64,000 nucleotides of DNA from Pseudomonas taetrolens (lineage in GTDB: Bacteria; Pseudomonadota; Gammaproteobacteria; Pseudomonadales; Pseudomonadaceae), in the NCBI RefSeq assembly GCF_900475285.1, contig NZ_LS483370.1, positions 2,432,001 through 2,496,000 of the forward strand. Direction: 5' to 3'. The number at the start of each line of letters is the position of its first letter. Positions within the stretch are counted from its first letter, which is position 1. A model generated the notes under the pieces. That model was not told the origin of the DNA. It saw only the letters and a program-made list of their open reading frames with translations, and did not search any database. This document shows positions 35,157 through 43,685 of this stretch, in pieces. Both the position numbers and the translations under genes were made by a program.

Positions 35157-35331
35157 GGCTGCGGCTAAATGGTCTTGCCCGAATGAAGTTGCCCGATCGA
35201 GGTGAAGGTTGTTTGCGCGCATGTCGCTGCGCAACTCCCGGTTTACCTCTTCGCCGGGTGCTTCCCTGAGGCAGCCCAGCCCTTGTGGCACGACCCGCGG
35301 CCTGGCCGCACACAGCTTCTGGAGAAACACT

Positions 35332-35862
35332 ATGTACCGTATCCCGTTATCGAATAAAAAATCCCTCGGCCTTGCCGCTATCGCGTTAGCCGGGGGCATG
35401 AGCCTGGCGTCATCTGCAGCCTTTGCTGCAGCCCCCCTGCCTCAGGGCTATCAATTGGCCGCAGCGGACAAAACCGGGGAGGGCAAGTGTGGTGAGGGCA
35501 AATGTGGTGCCAGTGAAGCCACTGACAAGGCCGCTACCACCGAAGGCAAGTGCGGAGAAGGCAAATGCGGGGCCAGCGAAGCCAGTGGCAAGTCCGCCGC
35601 GGCTGAAGGCAAGTGCGGGGAAGGCAAATGCGGCGACGCGTCCTTCACCCGTACCGACACCAACGGTGATGGCCGGGTTTCGCTCAAGGAACTCCTCACC
35701 GTAGCCCCGAAAGGCGCTGAGGAATTCAAAGCGATTGACACGAACAACGATGGTTACCTCTCCGAAGCCGAGGTCTACTCGTTCAGGAGCAACCAGTACA
35801 CCGCCAACGGCAAAAAAGTCCCCACCGAACTGTTCACCCGTCTGAGCAAAGCCCGGAGCTGA
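35332..35862 (+). CDS. hvfA: EF-hand-fused EGKCG RiPP precursor (HvfA/bufferin-like copper-binding protein)
   Basis: 176 residues from the ATG at 35332 with GGAG ahead. A signal peptide ends near AFAAAP (about residue 32), so the product is exported. Residues 50-101 hold three blocks of EGKCGEGKCG separated by ASEA-type linkers: six EGKCG units with the protein's only cysteines (C53, C58, C74, C79, C95, C100). The C-terminal half carries two complete EF-hand loops, D109-E120 and D136-E147. EGKCG is the modification motif of HvfA and of bufferin-type RiPPs, whose cysteines become copper-binding heterocycles. A calcium-binding module on the same chain is unusual. Role in periplasmic copper buffering is inferred. 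Confidence 0.9.
   Translation: MYRIPLSNKKSLGLAAIALAGGMSLASSAAFAAAPLPQGYQLAAADKTGEGKCGEGKCGASEATDKAATTEGKCGEGKCGASEASGKSAAAEGKCGEGKCGDASFTRTDTNGDGRVSLKELLTVAPKGAEEFKAIDTNNDGYLSEAEVYSFRSNQYTANGKKVPTELFTRLSKARS
35479..35634 (+). repeat. Three coding repeats of the paired EGKCG motif
   Basis: Codons 50-101 of the precursor. Three copies of a ten-residue EGKCGEGKCG block start at residues 50, 71 and 92, an exact 21-residue period. The first linker is ASEATDKAATT and the second is ASEASGKSAAA. The regular period suggests expansion by tandem duplication of a 63 bp unit. Confidence 0.9.
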
Positions 35863-35875
35863 TCCCGGCACGTGC

Positions 35876-35925
35876 ACCGCTCTCCCTTTCTGCGGTTACA
35901 GATGGGGAGGGCGGTTAGTTTTCTG
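35876..35925 (+). terminator. Terminator of the precursor gene
   Basis: ACCGCTCTCCC at 35876-35886 pairs with GGGAGGGCGGT at 35905-35915 (one U-G pair), and a T-rich tail (TAGTTTTCT) follows. It lies 14 bp after the precursor stop and separates it from the RND operon. Confidence 0.6.
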
Positions 35926-36023
35926 CCCCGCCGTTGAGACTGAAAAATTGCTTGACCTTCCAAGAGTGGGAAGTCGGATAAGTACATGCAAACCATGTCG
36001 ACTCCCGTGCGAAGGGCAAAACA

Positions 36024-37190
36024 ATGAAAGTAAAACCCGTCATCCTGATCACTGCGGCGATAAGCGTCGCGCTCACTATGACCGGATGCAGGGAGACGGT
36101 GTCTACCGCCACTCCTGTGCAGCCACCGAGCGTGCCGGTAGCCACGGTGAGCGTTCGCCCCGTGACACCCTTTTTTGAGTTCACCGGTTCATTGACAGCG
36201 ATCAAGCGGGTTGAGCTGCGTCCGCGGGTCGCCGGCTATCTTCAGGATGTCAGCGTTCCGGAGGGCCGCTTTGTCAAGAAAGGGGACAGGCTTTTTGTCA
36301 TCGACCCCCGGGAGTTTCAGGCCGCGACAAACGCCGCTGCGGCTCACCTGCGTGAAACCAAAGCGGCATCCAGGCTTGCGCAGGCGCAATACGCGCGGGC
36401 CGAACGGCTGTTCGCTCAAAAGGTCGTCGCCCGTGATCGGCTCGACACCGCAACAGCCTCCCTCAATGCCAGCAGAGCACAGGTCGACGCCGCAAAGGCC
36501 GCACTGGAGGCTGCACAACTGGACCTGAGTTTCACCCGTATCACGGCCCCGATCAGTGGCCGTGTGGGCCAAACCCTCGTCACCGAGGGCAATTACGTCG
36601 CCAGTGGTGTGACACCGCTCACGACCATCGTGTCGAACAATCCCCTGCATGTTTATTTCGATGTCGATGAACGCACCTATCTACACTCCCTTGCCCAAGG
36701 CCGGAGCAACGCCAAGCCCTATGGGGCCCGGCCGGCAAACGTCAGGGTAGCGCTGCTCACCGACGAGACGTATTCACGGACCGCTCACCTCGACTTCATC
36801 TCCAACACCGCGGACCGCGGGACCGGAACCATGCGGGTCCGCGCGGTAGTCGATAACCCCGACGGGCAATTGACCCCCGGACTGTTTGTCAGGGTCAAAC
36901 TGGAGACCGGGGCGCCGCAAACCAGGGTGCTGGTGTCCGATCAGTCGATCGGTACCCACCAGGGCAGCCGTTATGTGCTGGTGGTCGACAAGGACGATAC
37001 GACCCAATACCGCGCCGTCGAAACCGGCAACATGCTCGACGGTTTGCGCGTGATCGAGCACGGCCTGCAGCCGGGCGAACGCATCGTCGTCAAGGGGCTG
37101 GTGCGTCCGGGCATGCACGTCACGCCGCAGCCTGTCGCGATTGACGGTACACCCGTTGCGGTGCAGCAAACCGTGGGGGCCGCGAAATGA
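36024..37190 (+). CDS. RND efflux periplasmic adaptor (MexE/AcrA-like lipoprotein)
   Basis: 388 residues. Lipoprotein signal peptide with lipobox TMTGC (Cys near residue 22), so anchored to the inner membrane. Lipoyl halves (RVAGYLQDVSVPEGRFVKKG and ITAPISGRVGQTLVTEGNYV) flank a short helical hairpin (about 95-160), followed by beta-barrel and membrane-proximal domains. Closest in style to MexE. Stop overlaps the pump gene by 4 bp. It links the RND pump to the outer-membrane channel encoded two genes on. Confidence 0.9.
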   Translation: MKVKPVILITAAISVALTMTGCRETVSTATPVQPPSVPVATVSVRPVTPFFEFTGSLTAIKRVELRPRVAGYLQDVSVPEGRFVKKGDRLFVIDPREFQAATNAAAAHLRETKAASRLAQAQYARAERLFAQKVVARDRLDTATASLNASRAQVDAAKAALEAAQLDLSFTRITAPISGRVGQTLVTEGNYVASGVTPLTTIVSNNPLHVYFDVDERTYLHSLAQGRSNAKPYGARPANVRVALLTDETYSRTAHLDFISNTADRGTGTMRVRAVVDNPDGQLTPGLFVRVKLETGAPQTRVLVSDQSIGTHQGSRYVLVVDKDDTTQYRAVETGNMLDGLRVIEHGLQPGERIVVKGLVRPGMHVTPQPVAIDGTPVAVQQTVGAAK

Positions 37191-40100
37191 ATTTTCCACG
37201 CTTCTTTATTGATCGCCCGGTGTTTGCCATCGTCCTTTCGATTTTGATGATGATCGCTGGAATCGTTGCGTTTTTTCAGTTGCCGCTCAGCGAATATCCG
37301 GCAGTCACCCCGCCCACCGTGCAAGTGACCGCCGCCTACCCGGGCGCCAACCCCAAGGTCATTGCTGACACGGTGGCAGCACCACTGGAACAGGCGATTA
37401 CCGGGGTCGAGGGCATGCTGTACATGTCGTCGCAGTCGGCAACGGATGGCCAGATGACCCTGACGGTCACCTTCGCACAGGGCACCGATGCCGATATGGC
37501 TCAGATCCAGGTGCAAAACAGGGTCTCGCGCGTGCTCTCGCGTTTGCCTGAAGAGGTACAGCGCCAGGGCATCGTCACGAAGAAAACCTCGCCGGACATT
37601 CTGATGGTGGTTCACCTGTTGTCGCCCGACAAGCGCTTCGACCCGCTGTTCATTTCCAATTACGCCTACCTCCAGGTGCGCGATGAGTTGTCACGCATCC
37701 CGGGCATCAGCGACGTCCTGGTTTGGGGCGCCGGCGAATACAGCATGCGGCTCTGGCTCGATCCGGATCTGATCGCCGCACGCGGGCTGACGGCCGGCAA
37801 CGTGATTGCCGCCGTGCGCGAACAGAACGTGCAAGTCGCCGCCGGTTCCGTGGGCCAGGCGCCCAATTCCAGTGCGGCATTCCAGGTGACGGTGAACACG
37901 CTCGGGCGGTTGACCGACGAGGAGCAGTTCGGCGACATCATCATTCGTACGGGCAGCGAAGGGCAGGTCACGCGTTTACGCGATGTCGCCCGCATCGAAA
38001 TGGGCGCTGATGGTTACGCACTGCGCAGCCTGCTTGACGGCGAACCGGCCGTTGCGCTGCAGATCATTCAGAGTCCAGGCGCCAACGCACTGGATGTTTC
38101 CCGGGCGGTACGCGACACCATGCAGCGGCTTGAAACCCACTTCCCGGAAGGACTTGTCTCGCGCATCGCCTATGACCCGACAGTCTTCGTCCAGGCGTCC
38201 CTCGAGTCGGTTGCGATCACACTGCTGGAAGCGATTCTGCTGGTGGTGATCGTGGTCGTGGTGTTCCTGCGTAACTGGCGGGCTTCGCTTATCCCCCTGA
38301 TGGCGGTGCCGGTGTCATTGGTCGGGACCTTTGCGGTCATGCATCTGCTGGGTTTTTCGCTCAACACGTTGTCGCTGTTTGGCTTGGTGCTGTCGATCGG
38401 GATCGTGGTGGACGACGCCATCGTGGTGGTCGAGAACGTAGAGCGTCACATCGACAATGGCGAGGAGCCCACGCAAGCTGCCAAGCGCGCGATGGCGGAG
38501 GTCACCGGCCCGATCATTGCGATCACCTCGGTGCTGGCCGCCGTTTTCATTCCGACCGCGTTCCTGAGCGGTCTGCAGGGTGAGTTCTATCGTCAGTTCG
38601 CCTTGACCATCGCGATCTCGACCCTCCTGTCGGCGGTTAACTCGCTCACCCTCAGTCCGGCGCTGGCCGGCATGCTGTTGCGACCCCGTCTCGACGCTGT
38701 CGAGCTTGATCCGAATAGTCTGCGAGGGCGCGCTGATCGTGTGTTGCAAGCCCTGAGCCGACCCTTCCAGCGTGCGCCTGACGCTTACAGCAAGACGGTA
38801 CGCAAGGTTTTGCGACGCCGGGGCGGGGCGCTGGTGGTTTATGGCGGACTGCTCGTGCTGACCTTCTTCGTGTTCCAGTCGGTGCCCCCGGGGTTCGTGC
38901 CGATGCAGGACAAATATTACCTGGTGGCGATCGCCCAGTTACCCAATGCGGCATCGCTGGATCGAACCGAAGAAGTCGTCAAGCAGATGACCCGGATCGC
39001 GCTGGCCGAACCGGGTGTCGAAAGCGTTGTCGCCTTCCCGGGGCTGTCGATCAACGGTTTCGTCAATGTGCCCAACGCGGCGGTGATGTTCATCATGCTT
39101 GATCCGTTCAAAGCTCGAACGACGCCCGATCTGTCCGCGAGCGCGATCACGGGCCGTCTGCAAGCGCAATTCAGCAGCCTCCCGGACGGCTTTCTCGGCG
39201 TGTTCCCGCCACCCCCGGTGCCCGGTCTTGGAGCCACCGGCGGCTTCAAAATGCAGATTGAAGACCGCGGCGGGGCCGGGCTCGAAGCCCTGGTCCAACA
39301 GACCCATATCCTGATGACCAAAGCCTCTGAATCAGGACTGGTGGCCGGCCTCATGACCAGTTTTGATGTCAATGCCCCGCAACTCGACGTGGTTATCGAC
39401 CGGACCCGGGTCAAAAGCCAGGGTGTCCTGCTGGCAGATGTATTCGAAGCGCTCCAGGTCTATCTGGGCTCGTTGTATGTCAACGACTTCAACCGCTTCG
39501 GCCGCACCTACAAAGTGATGGCCCAGGCGGATACCGAGCATCGAATGCAAGCCGAAGCCATTACCCGCTTGCAGGTGCGCAACGCTGCCGGGGACATGCT
39601 GCCTTTATCCTCGTTTGTCACGGTCACGCCAGGCTCAGGACCGGACCGGGTGATTCGCTACAACGGCTATCCTTCGGCCGATATCACGGGCGGCGCGATG
39701 CCGGGCATCAGTTCGGGGCAGGCGGTGGCTGCCATGGAGCGCCTGGCGCAGGAAGTGCTGCCTGAAGACATGAGCTTCGAGTGGACCGACCTGACGTATC
39801 AGCAAAAGCTCGCCGGAGACTCGGCGCTGTTCATTTTCCCGCTGTGCGTACTGCTCGCTTATCTGATCCTTGCCGCGCAATACAACAGCTGGTTGCTGCC
39901 TCTGGTGGTCATGCTGATCGTCCCGATGTGTCTGCTGAGCGCGATCATTGGCGTGTGGCTGGTGGGCGGCGACAACAACGTGTTCGTCCAGATCGGGTTG
40001 ATTGTGCTGGTCGGTCTGGCCGCCAAGAATGCCATCCTCATTGTCGAGTTTGCGCGAAGCCGTGAAGCCGAAGGCGCAACCGCACTGGAGGCCGTTATCG

Positions 40101-40366
40101 AGGCGTGTCGACTGCGGCTGCGACCGATCCTGATGACCTCACTGGCGTTCGTTGCCGGCGTTGTACCGCTGGTGTTGGCCAGTGGCGCCGGGGCGGAGAT
40201 GCGCCATGCCATGGGCATTGCTGTCTTCGCCGGCATGCTCGGCGTGACGCTGTTCGGGTTGTTCCTGACACCGGTGTTTTATGGGGTGGTACGCGGCCTG
40301 GCAGCACGCTTCGCGCAGCACAGGTCAACAACAACGGCGACCCGCAGGGCGGAGAGCGCATCATGA
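37187..40366 (+). CDS. RND multidrug efflux pump, HAE1 family (MexF-like)
   Basis: 1059 residues, the normal length for HAE1 pumps. It starts MNFPRFFIDRPVFAIVLSIL, with twelve membrane segments and two large periplasmic loops. The proton-relay aspartates lie in LVLSIGIVVDDAIVVVENVER, and the relay Lys is expected in the GLAAKNAILIVEFAR segment. This is a drug-type rather than a heavy-metal (CusA) pump, since the Met clusters of CusA are absent. MexF-type pumps export chloramphenicol, quinolones and aromatic metabolites. Middle gene of a three-gene operon with ATGA overlaps on both sides. Confidence 0.9.
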   Translation: MNFPRFFIDRPVFAIVLSILMMIAGIVAFFQLPLSEYPAVTPPTVQVTAAYPGANPKVIADTVAAPLEQAITGVEGMLYMSSQSATDGQMTLTVTFAQGTDADMAQIQVQNRVSRVLSRLPEEVQRQGIVTKKTSPDILMVVHLLSPDKRFDPLFISNYAYLQVRDELSRIPGISDVLVWGAGEYSMRLWLDPDLIAARGLTAGNVIAAVREQNVQVAAGSVGQAPNSSAAFQVTVNTLGRLTDEEQFGDIIIRTGSEGQVTRLRDVARIEMGADGYALRSLLDGEPAVALQIIQSPGANALDVSRAVRDTMQRLETHFPEGLVSRIAYDPTVFVQASLESVAITLLEAILLVVIVVVVFLRNWRASLIPLMAVPVSLVGTFAVMHLLGFSLNTLSLFGLVLSIGIVVDDAIVVVENVERHIDNGEEPTQAAKRAMAEVTGPIIAITSVLAAVFIPTAFLSGLQGEFYRQFALTIAISTLLSAVNSLTLSPALAGMLLRPRLDAVELDPNSLRGRADRVLQALSRPFQRAPDAYSKTVRKVLRRRGGALVVYGGLLVLTFFVFQSVPPGFVPMQDKYYLVAIAQLPNAASLDRTEEVVKQMTRIALAEPGVESVVAFPGLSINGFVNVPNAAVMFIMLDPFKARTTPDLSASAITGRLQAQFSSLPDGFLGVFPPPPVPGLGATGGFKMQIEDRGGAGLEALVQQTHILMTKASESGLVAGLMTSFDVNAPQLDVVIDRTRVKSQGVLLADVFEALQVYLGSLYVNDFNRFGRTYKVMAQADTEHRMQAEAITRLQVRNAAGDMLPLSSFVTVTPGSGPDRVIRYNGYPSADITGGAMPGISSGQAVAAMERLAQEVLPEDMSFEWTDLTYQQKLAGDSALFIFPLCVLLAYLILAAQYNSWLLPLVVMLIVPMCLLSAIIGVWLVGGDNNVFVQIGLIVLVGLAAKNAILIVEFARSREAEGATALEAVIEACRLRLRPILMTSLAFVAGVVPLVLASGAGAEMRHAMGIAVFAGMLGVTLFGLFLTPVFYGVVRGLAARFAQHRSTTTATRRAESAS

Positions 40367-41811
40367 AGAACACCTATCGAACGGTAATGCTCCCGCTAAG
40401 TGCGCTGATCCTGCTGGCTGGATGCATGAGCGTGGGGCCCGACTACACACCGCCTTCGCAGCCGTCGTCGCAGTTTCCGGCGAGCTTTGGCGAGCTCCCG
40501 GCGGGGCTGGCTCCAGGGAATGTCGAGGTCGAGTGGTGGCGGGTCTTCGACGAACCCGCGCTCACGGCGTTGATCCAGCGGGCGCTGGTGGCAAATCTCG
40601 ACATCGGCATCGCTGCCGTACGGCTAGAAGAGGCACAGGCCATGTTGCGCGAAAGCCGACAGGGTTTTCTGCCTCGCGGGGGGCCCGCGCTGGGCTATGA
40701 GAACCGCCGTGGCAGTGACGTCGAAACGTCGCCAGGCCAGTCTCGGCAGAACGAAACCTACCGCAGCGCACTCGATGCCTCCTGGGAAATCGATCTCTTC
40801 GGGCGGGTCAGAAGGTCCGTGGAAGCGGGCAGGGCCCACGCGGGCTCTCGCGAAGCGCTGTTGCGCGGTGTACAAGCGGGCGTCGCTGCCGAGGTGGCCG
40901 CCACCTGGTTTGAACTGCGTGGTCTTGAGGCTGAACTGGCCGTGGTGAACGACATCAGCCGTAGCCAGCGAGAGAGCCTGGAGATGGTCGAGCGTCGGGT
41001 GAGCGCGCAATCTGCCACCGAACTCGACCGGCTCCGCGCCGAGTCGTTGTTGCGCAGTGTCGAGGCGGTAGCGCCCGAACTGGAGCGGCGTCGGGCGACC
41101 TCGGTCAACGCCCTGGCCATTCTGCTTGGGGAAGCCCCGCAACTGTTCAAGCTGCCTGCCACCCCACCGCAGCGTGAAGCGCTGACCATCCGTACGATCG
41201 CGGTGGACAATCCTGCCGGACTGCTCGCCCGCCGATCCGATATTGCCGCCGCCGAACGGGCGCTTGCGGCGGCGACAGCCCGGATCGGGGTTGAAACCGC
41301 GGGTCTGTACCCCGAGATCCAGGTACAAGGTTCGATTGGCTTTGTAGCGGGAAGTCTCGATGCCTTGGGGAGCGGGGGCACGCAGTCCAGCTTCATCGCC
41401 CCGATGATTCGCTGGAACCTGCTCGATATTGGCCGCGTGCGCGCCCGGATCGCCGCCAGTGAGTCGCGGGCCCAGGAAGCATTGATCGTCTACGACCAGA
41501 CGGTCTTGCGTGCCCTGCAGGAAACCGATAACGCCTTCAAGGCCAATAGCGCCGCGGGCAGCACACTGAAGCTGCGGCTGCAGGCATCAACGGCGAACCG
41601 TGAGGCGGCACGACTTGCCCGTTTACAGTTTTCCGAAGGCGAGGGTGTTTACCTGGATGTGCTCGAAGCCGAACGATCCGACTTTACCAGCCGCCGCGCC
41701 CTGACCATCGCGCGCACCAACCAGCGGCTTGCCATCGTCAGCCTCTACAAAGCATTGGGCGGTGGCTGGGAGATGTGTACACGGGAGGGTCAAGATTGCC
41801 AGCCACGATGA
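40363..41811 (+). CDS. Outer-membrane efflux channel (OprN/NodT-type lipoprotein)
   Basis: 482 residues from the ATG at 40363, overlapping the pump stop by 4 bp. The long frame upstream is only an overlap. A lipoprotein signal (ILLAGC) is followed by VGPDYTPPSQP, the classic start of NodT/OprM-family channels. Two duplicated OEP domains follow, with WEIDLFGRVRRSVEAG in the first and the RWNLLDIGRVRARIAASE counterpart in the second. It completes the tripartite pump in the order adaptor, pump, channel, as in mexEF-oprN. Confidence 0.9.
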   Translation: MKNTYRTVMLPLSALILLAGCMSVGPDYTPPSQPSSQFPASFGELPAGLAPGNVEVEWWRVFDEPALTALIQRALVANLDIGIAAVRLEEAQAMLRESRQGFLPRGGPALGYENRRGSDVETSPGQSRQNETYRSALDASWEIDLFGRVRRSVEAGRAHAGSREALLRGVQAGVAAEVAATWFELRGLEAELAVVNDISRSQRESLEMVERRVSAQSATELDRLRAESLLRSVEAVAPELERRRATSVNALAILLGEAPQLFKLPATPPQREALTIRTIAVDNPAGLLARRSDIAAAERALAAATARIGVETAGLYPEIQVQGSIGFVAGSLDALGSGGTQSSFIAPMIRWNLLDIGRVRARIAASESRAQEALIVYDQTVLRALQETDNAFKANSAAGSTLKLRLQASTANREAARLARLQFSEGEGVYLDVLEAERSDFTSRRALTIARTNQRLAIVSLYKALGGGWEMCTREGQDCQPR

Positions 41812-41844
41812 TGGACGGCTGAGGTCAGGCTGGCTCTGGATCGA

Positions 41845-42477
41845 TTACTTGCCGGACAAATAGGCCAGGCGCATGTCGCAGGCCCAGCCGTCGAGTACCG
41901 GTTTGAAATCATCCAGGGTCATCGCCTGCTTGTCATTTGGCAGCGTCAACCCGGTTCCTTTGCGGATTACCTGCGCGACAACGACTTGATTGGTGGCATC
42001 CAGCACCGCGACTTCGGTGGCGGTACTGACTCCGGCGGCGAGCAGGGTCACGGGCAACCACTCATAAAACCGCAAACTCTGGGTGGAGGCCGACACCGAG
42101 ATAATGGCGGGTTTGACGATCAATGTGTTGGGCCCCGGGGTGGTGACAACCGTCATGACTTTGCCTAACTCGTGCTTGAGCGCGGCATCGTAATAATGAC
42201 GAATGTCCGCAAGCATGGCCTTTGAACGCCGTTCAGTGGGCTGTTGCTGCGTATGAAGCTGGCTCGGCTCGATATACACACGGGTGTAGTGTTTGATATC
42301 AAGCGTCGGGTCTACCCAGGACAGTACGCTTTGCCCTGACGCCACCTGTTTCTCGGTGAGCTTGCTGTAATCCTGCAAAAACCCCGAATATTCTTCGGGA
42401 GCAACGGTTTTGTTCGCACACGCGGTGAGCGACATCGCCAGGGCCATCAGTAGCGGCAGTGAGCGGTTTCTTGGCAT
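41845..42477 (-). CDS. DUF3313 lipoprotein
   Basis: 210 residues from the ATG at 42477, chosen because a lipoprotein signal peptide (SLPLLMALAMSLTAC) directly follows. A TTG at 42531 that overlaps the preceding stop is the alternative. The mature part has EEYSGFLQDYSKLTE and YTRVYIEPSQL, the DUF3313 pattern. The family has no known function and is often found as an outer-membrane or periplasmic lipoprotein. Converges with the RND operon at a 33 bp gap. The gene above it is probably co-transcribed. Confidence 0.8.
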   Translation of the reverse strand: MPRNRSLPLLMALAMSLTACANKTVAPEEYSGFLQDYSKLTEKQVASGQSVLSWVDPTLDIKHYTRVYIEPSQLHTQQQPTERRSKAMLADIRHYYDAALKHELGKVMTVVTTPGPNTLIVKPAIISVSASTQSLRFYEWLPVTLLAAGVSTATEVAVLDATNQVVVAQVIRKGTGLTLPNDKQAMTLDDFKPVLDGWACDMRLAYLSGK

Positions 42478-42527
42478 GTAATCGGCATTCCTGAGAGGAG
42501 GGGTGTCATGGGTGTTGTTCGCAGTAC

Positions 42528-42812
42528 TCAAGCGCCTGCGCTGCCATCAGAACTGACGACGTTCAATTGACCGTTGGCCATTAACCATTGGGTAAGTTCG
42601 GCAACGGATACCGAATGGGAGTACTCCACCCACTGTTCGCACTCCGGGCTGTAGTGCTCGATGTAGCGGACCAGAACGATACGGTCCAGGTCGCTGGAAA
42701 GCGCCAGGCGAGACTCCTGGAAAAGTACCGGGCCGGTGCCACAGACGTTGCTGGTACGCTGGTTCAGAATAAAAGCATCAGCGCTTTGGGCCTTGTCGCT
42801 AAAGGTCGGCAT
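42528..42812 (-). CDS. Hypothetical protein (94 aa) upstream of the DUF3313 gene
   Basis: 94 residues from the ATG at 42812 (ATG at 42821 also possible). No signal peptide or membrane segment. Features seen are two cysteines (NVCGTG, SPECEQW) and an acidic, tyrosine-rich middle (RYIEHYSPECEQWVEYSHS). It sits between a divergent two-component pair and the DUF3313 lipoprotein gene on its own strand, with about 50 bp to the latter. I do not recognise the family. Coding looks real from composition and the lack of a competing frame. Confidence 0.55.
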   Translation of the reverse strand: MPTFSDKAQSADAFILNQRTSNVCGTGPVLFQESRLALSSDLDRIVLVRYIEHYSPECEQWVEYSHSVSVAELTQWLMANGQLNVVSSDGSAGA

Positions 42813-42932
42813 CGAGAGCATCCCGCAATGAAGTGCCTGCAGTGTGCATGAGCGGTTTTGCCGGGAGATGTCTGGTTGATGTCCGCCGGGCAAAGATATT
42901 TCTCGATTGAAATATATGACCTTGGCTGCAGA

Positions 42933-43685
42933 ATGGTTTTAGATACCCTCCCTTTTGCCCATGGACCGCTGAATGTGAGCAGGTTACTGATCGTCGACGA
43001 CGATGTAGAAATCCTATTGCTGCTGGAGAAGTTCTTTCTTTTGCATGCTTATGACGTCGAACTGGCCACCCACGGCGAAGCCATGTGGGCGGCCATTGGG
43101 CGTCAGCGGCCGGACCTGATCATTCTCGACCTCATGCTTCCCGGCGAAGGCGGGCTCAGCCTGTGCCAGAAACTACGCCTCAACACCGGCATCCCGATTG
43201 TGATGCTGACCGCCATGGGCGAGTTGAGTGACCGCATCGTAGGCCTGGAGCTGGGTGCCGATGACTACCTGACCAAACCTTTTGATCCTCGCGAATTACT
43301 GGCCAGGCTGCGGGCTGTACTGCGTCGGGCCAGCGATCCGGTCGTTCCGCGCAATGAAGACGCACGTCTGGTGATCCACTTTGCGGGCTGGCAACTGGAC
43401 GTTACCCGTCGCGAGTTGCGCTCGTCTGCCGATGTCATGATTCCGCTCTCCGGCGGTGAGTTCGATCTGCTGGTGGTCTTCCTTGAGCACCCCGAACGCA
43501 TCCTCACCCGGGAACAATTGATCGATCTGACCCGCGGGCAGAACCACGAAGCCTTTGATCGCAGCATTGACGTGCAGGTCAGCCGCCTGAGACGAAAAAT
43601 AGAGTCGGACAGCAAGCGCCCGGACCTGATTCGGACCGTGCGCAATGGCGGGTACATGTTTGACGCCAAGGTGACGCGAACATGA
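42933..43685 (+). CDS. OmpR-family response regulator
   Basis: 250 residues from the ATG at 42933; a GTG at 42975, directly before RLLIVDDDVEI, would give the more usual short N-terminus and is a real alternative. Phospho-acceptor D66 (LIILDLMLPGEGG, counted from 42933) and DDYLTKPFDPRELL are present. The C-terminal winged helix ends RTVRNGGYMF. Coupled to the following kinase by ATGA. It lies after the RND operon and divergent from the hypothetical/DUF3313 pair, and could control either. No TGTAT repeats were seen upstream, so it is not part of the copper-locus regulon. Confidence 0.85.
   Translation: MVLDTLPFAHGPLNVSRLLIVDDDVEILLLLEKFFLLHAYDVELATHGEAMWAAIGRQRPDLIILDLMLPGEGGLSLCQKLRLNTGIPIVMLTAMGELSDRIVGLELGADDYLTKPFDPRELLARLRAVLRRASDPVVPRNEDARLVIHFAGWQLDVTRRELRSSADVMIPLSGGEFDLLVVFLEHPERILTREQLIDLTRGQNHEAFDRSIDVQVSRLRRKIESDSKRPDLIRTVRNGGYMFDAKVTRT

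Noticed and set aside
35479..35634. Repeats in the precursor gene as a possible CRISPR or satellite array
   Set aside because: The repeats keep frame and encode EGKCG units inside one protein, with coding linkers of fixed length. They are protein repeats, not a CRISPR array.
37187..40366. RND pump as a copper exporter (CusA type) of the adjacent locus
   Set aside because: It is of HAE1 length and style with a MexE-like adaptor. The Met-rich copper relay of CusA is not seen and the TGTAT repeats are absent upstream, so a drug-type pump is the better call.
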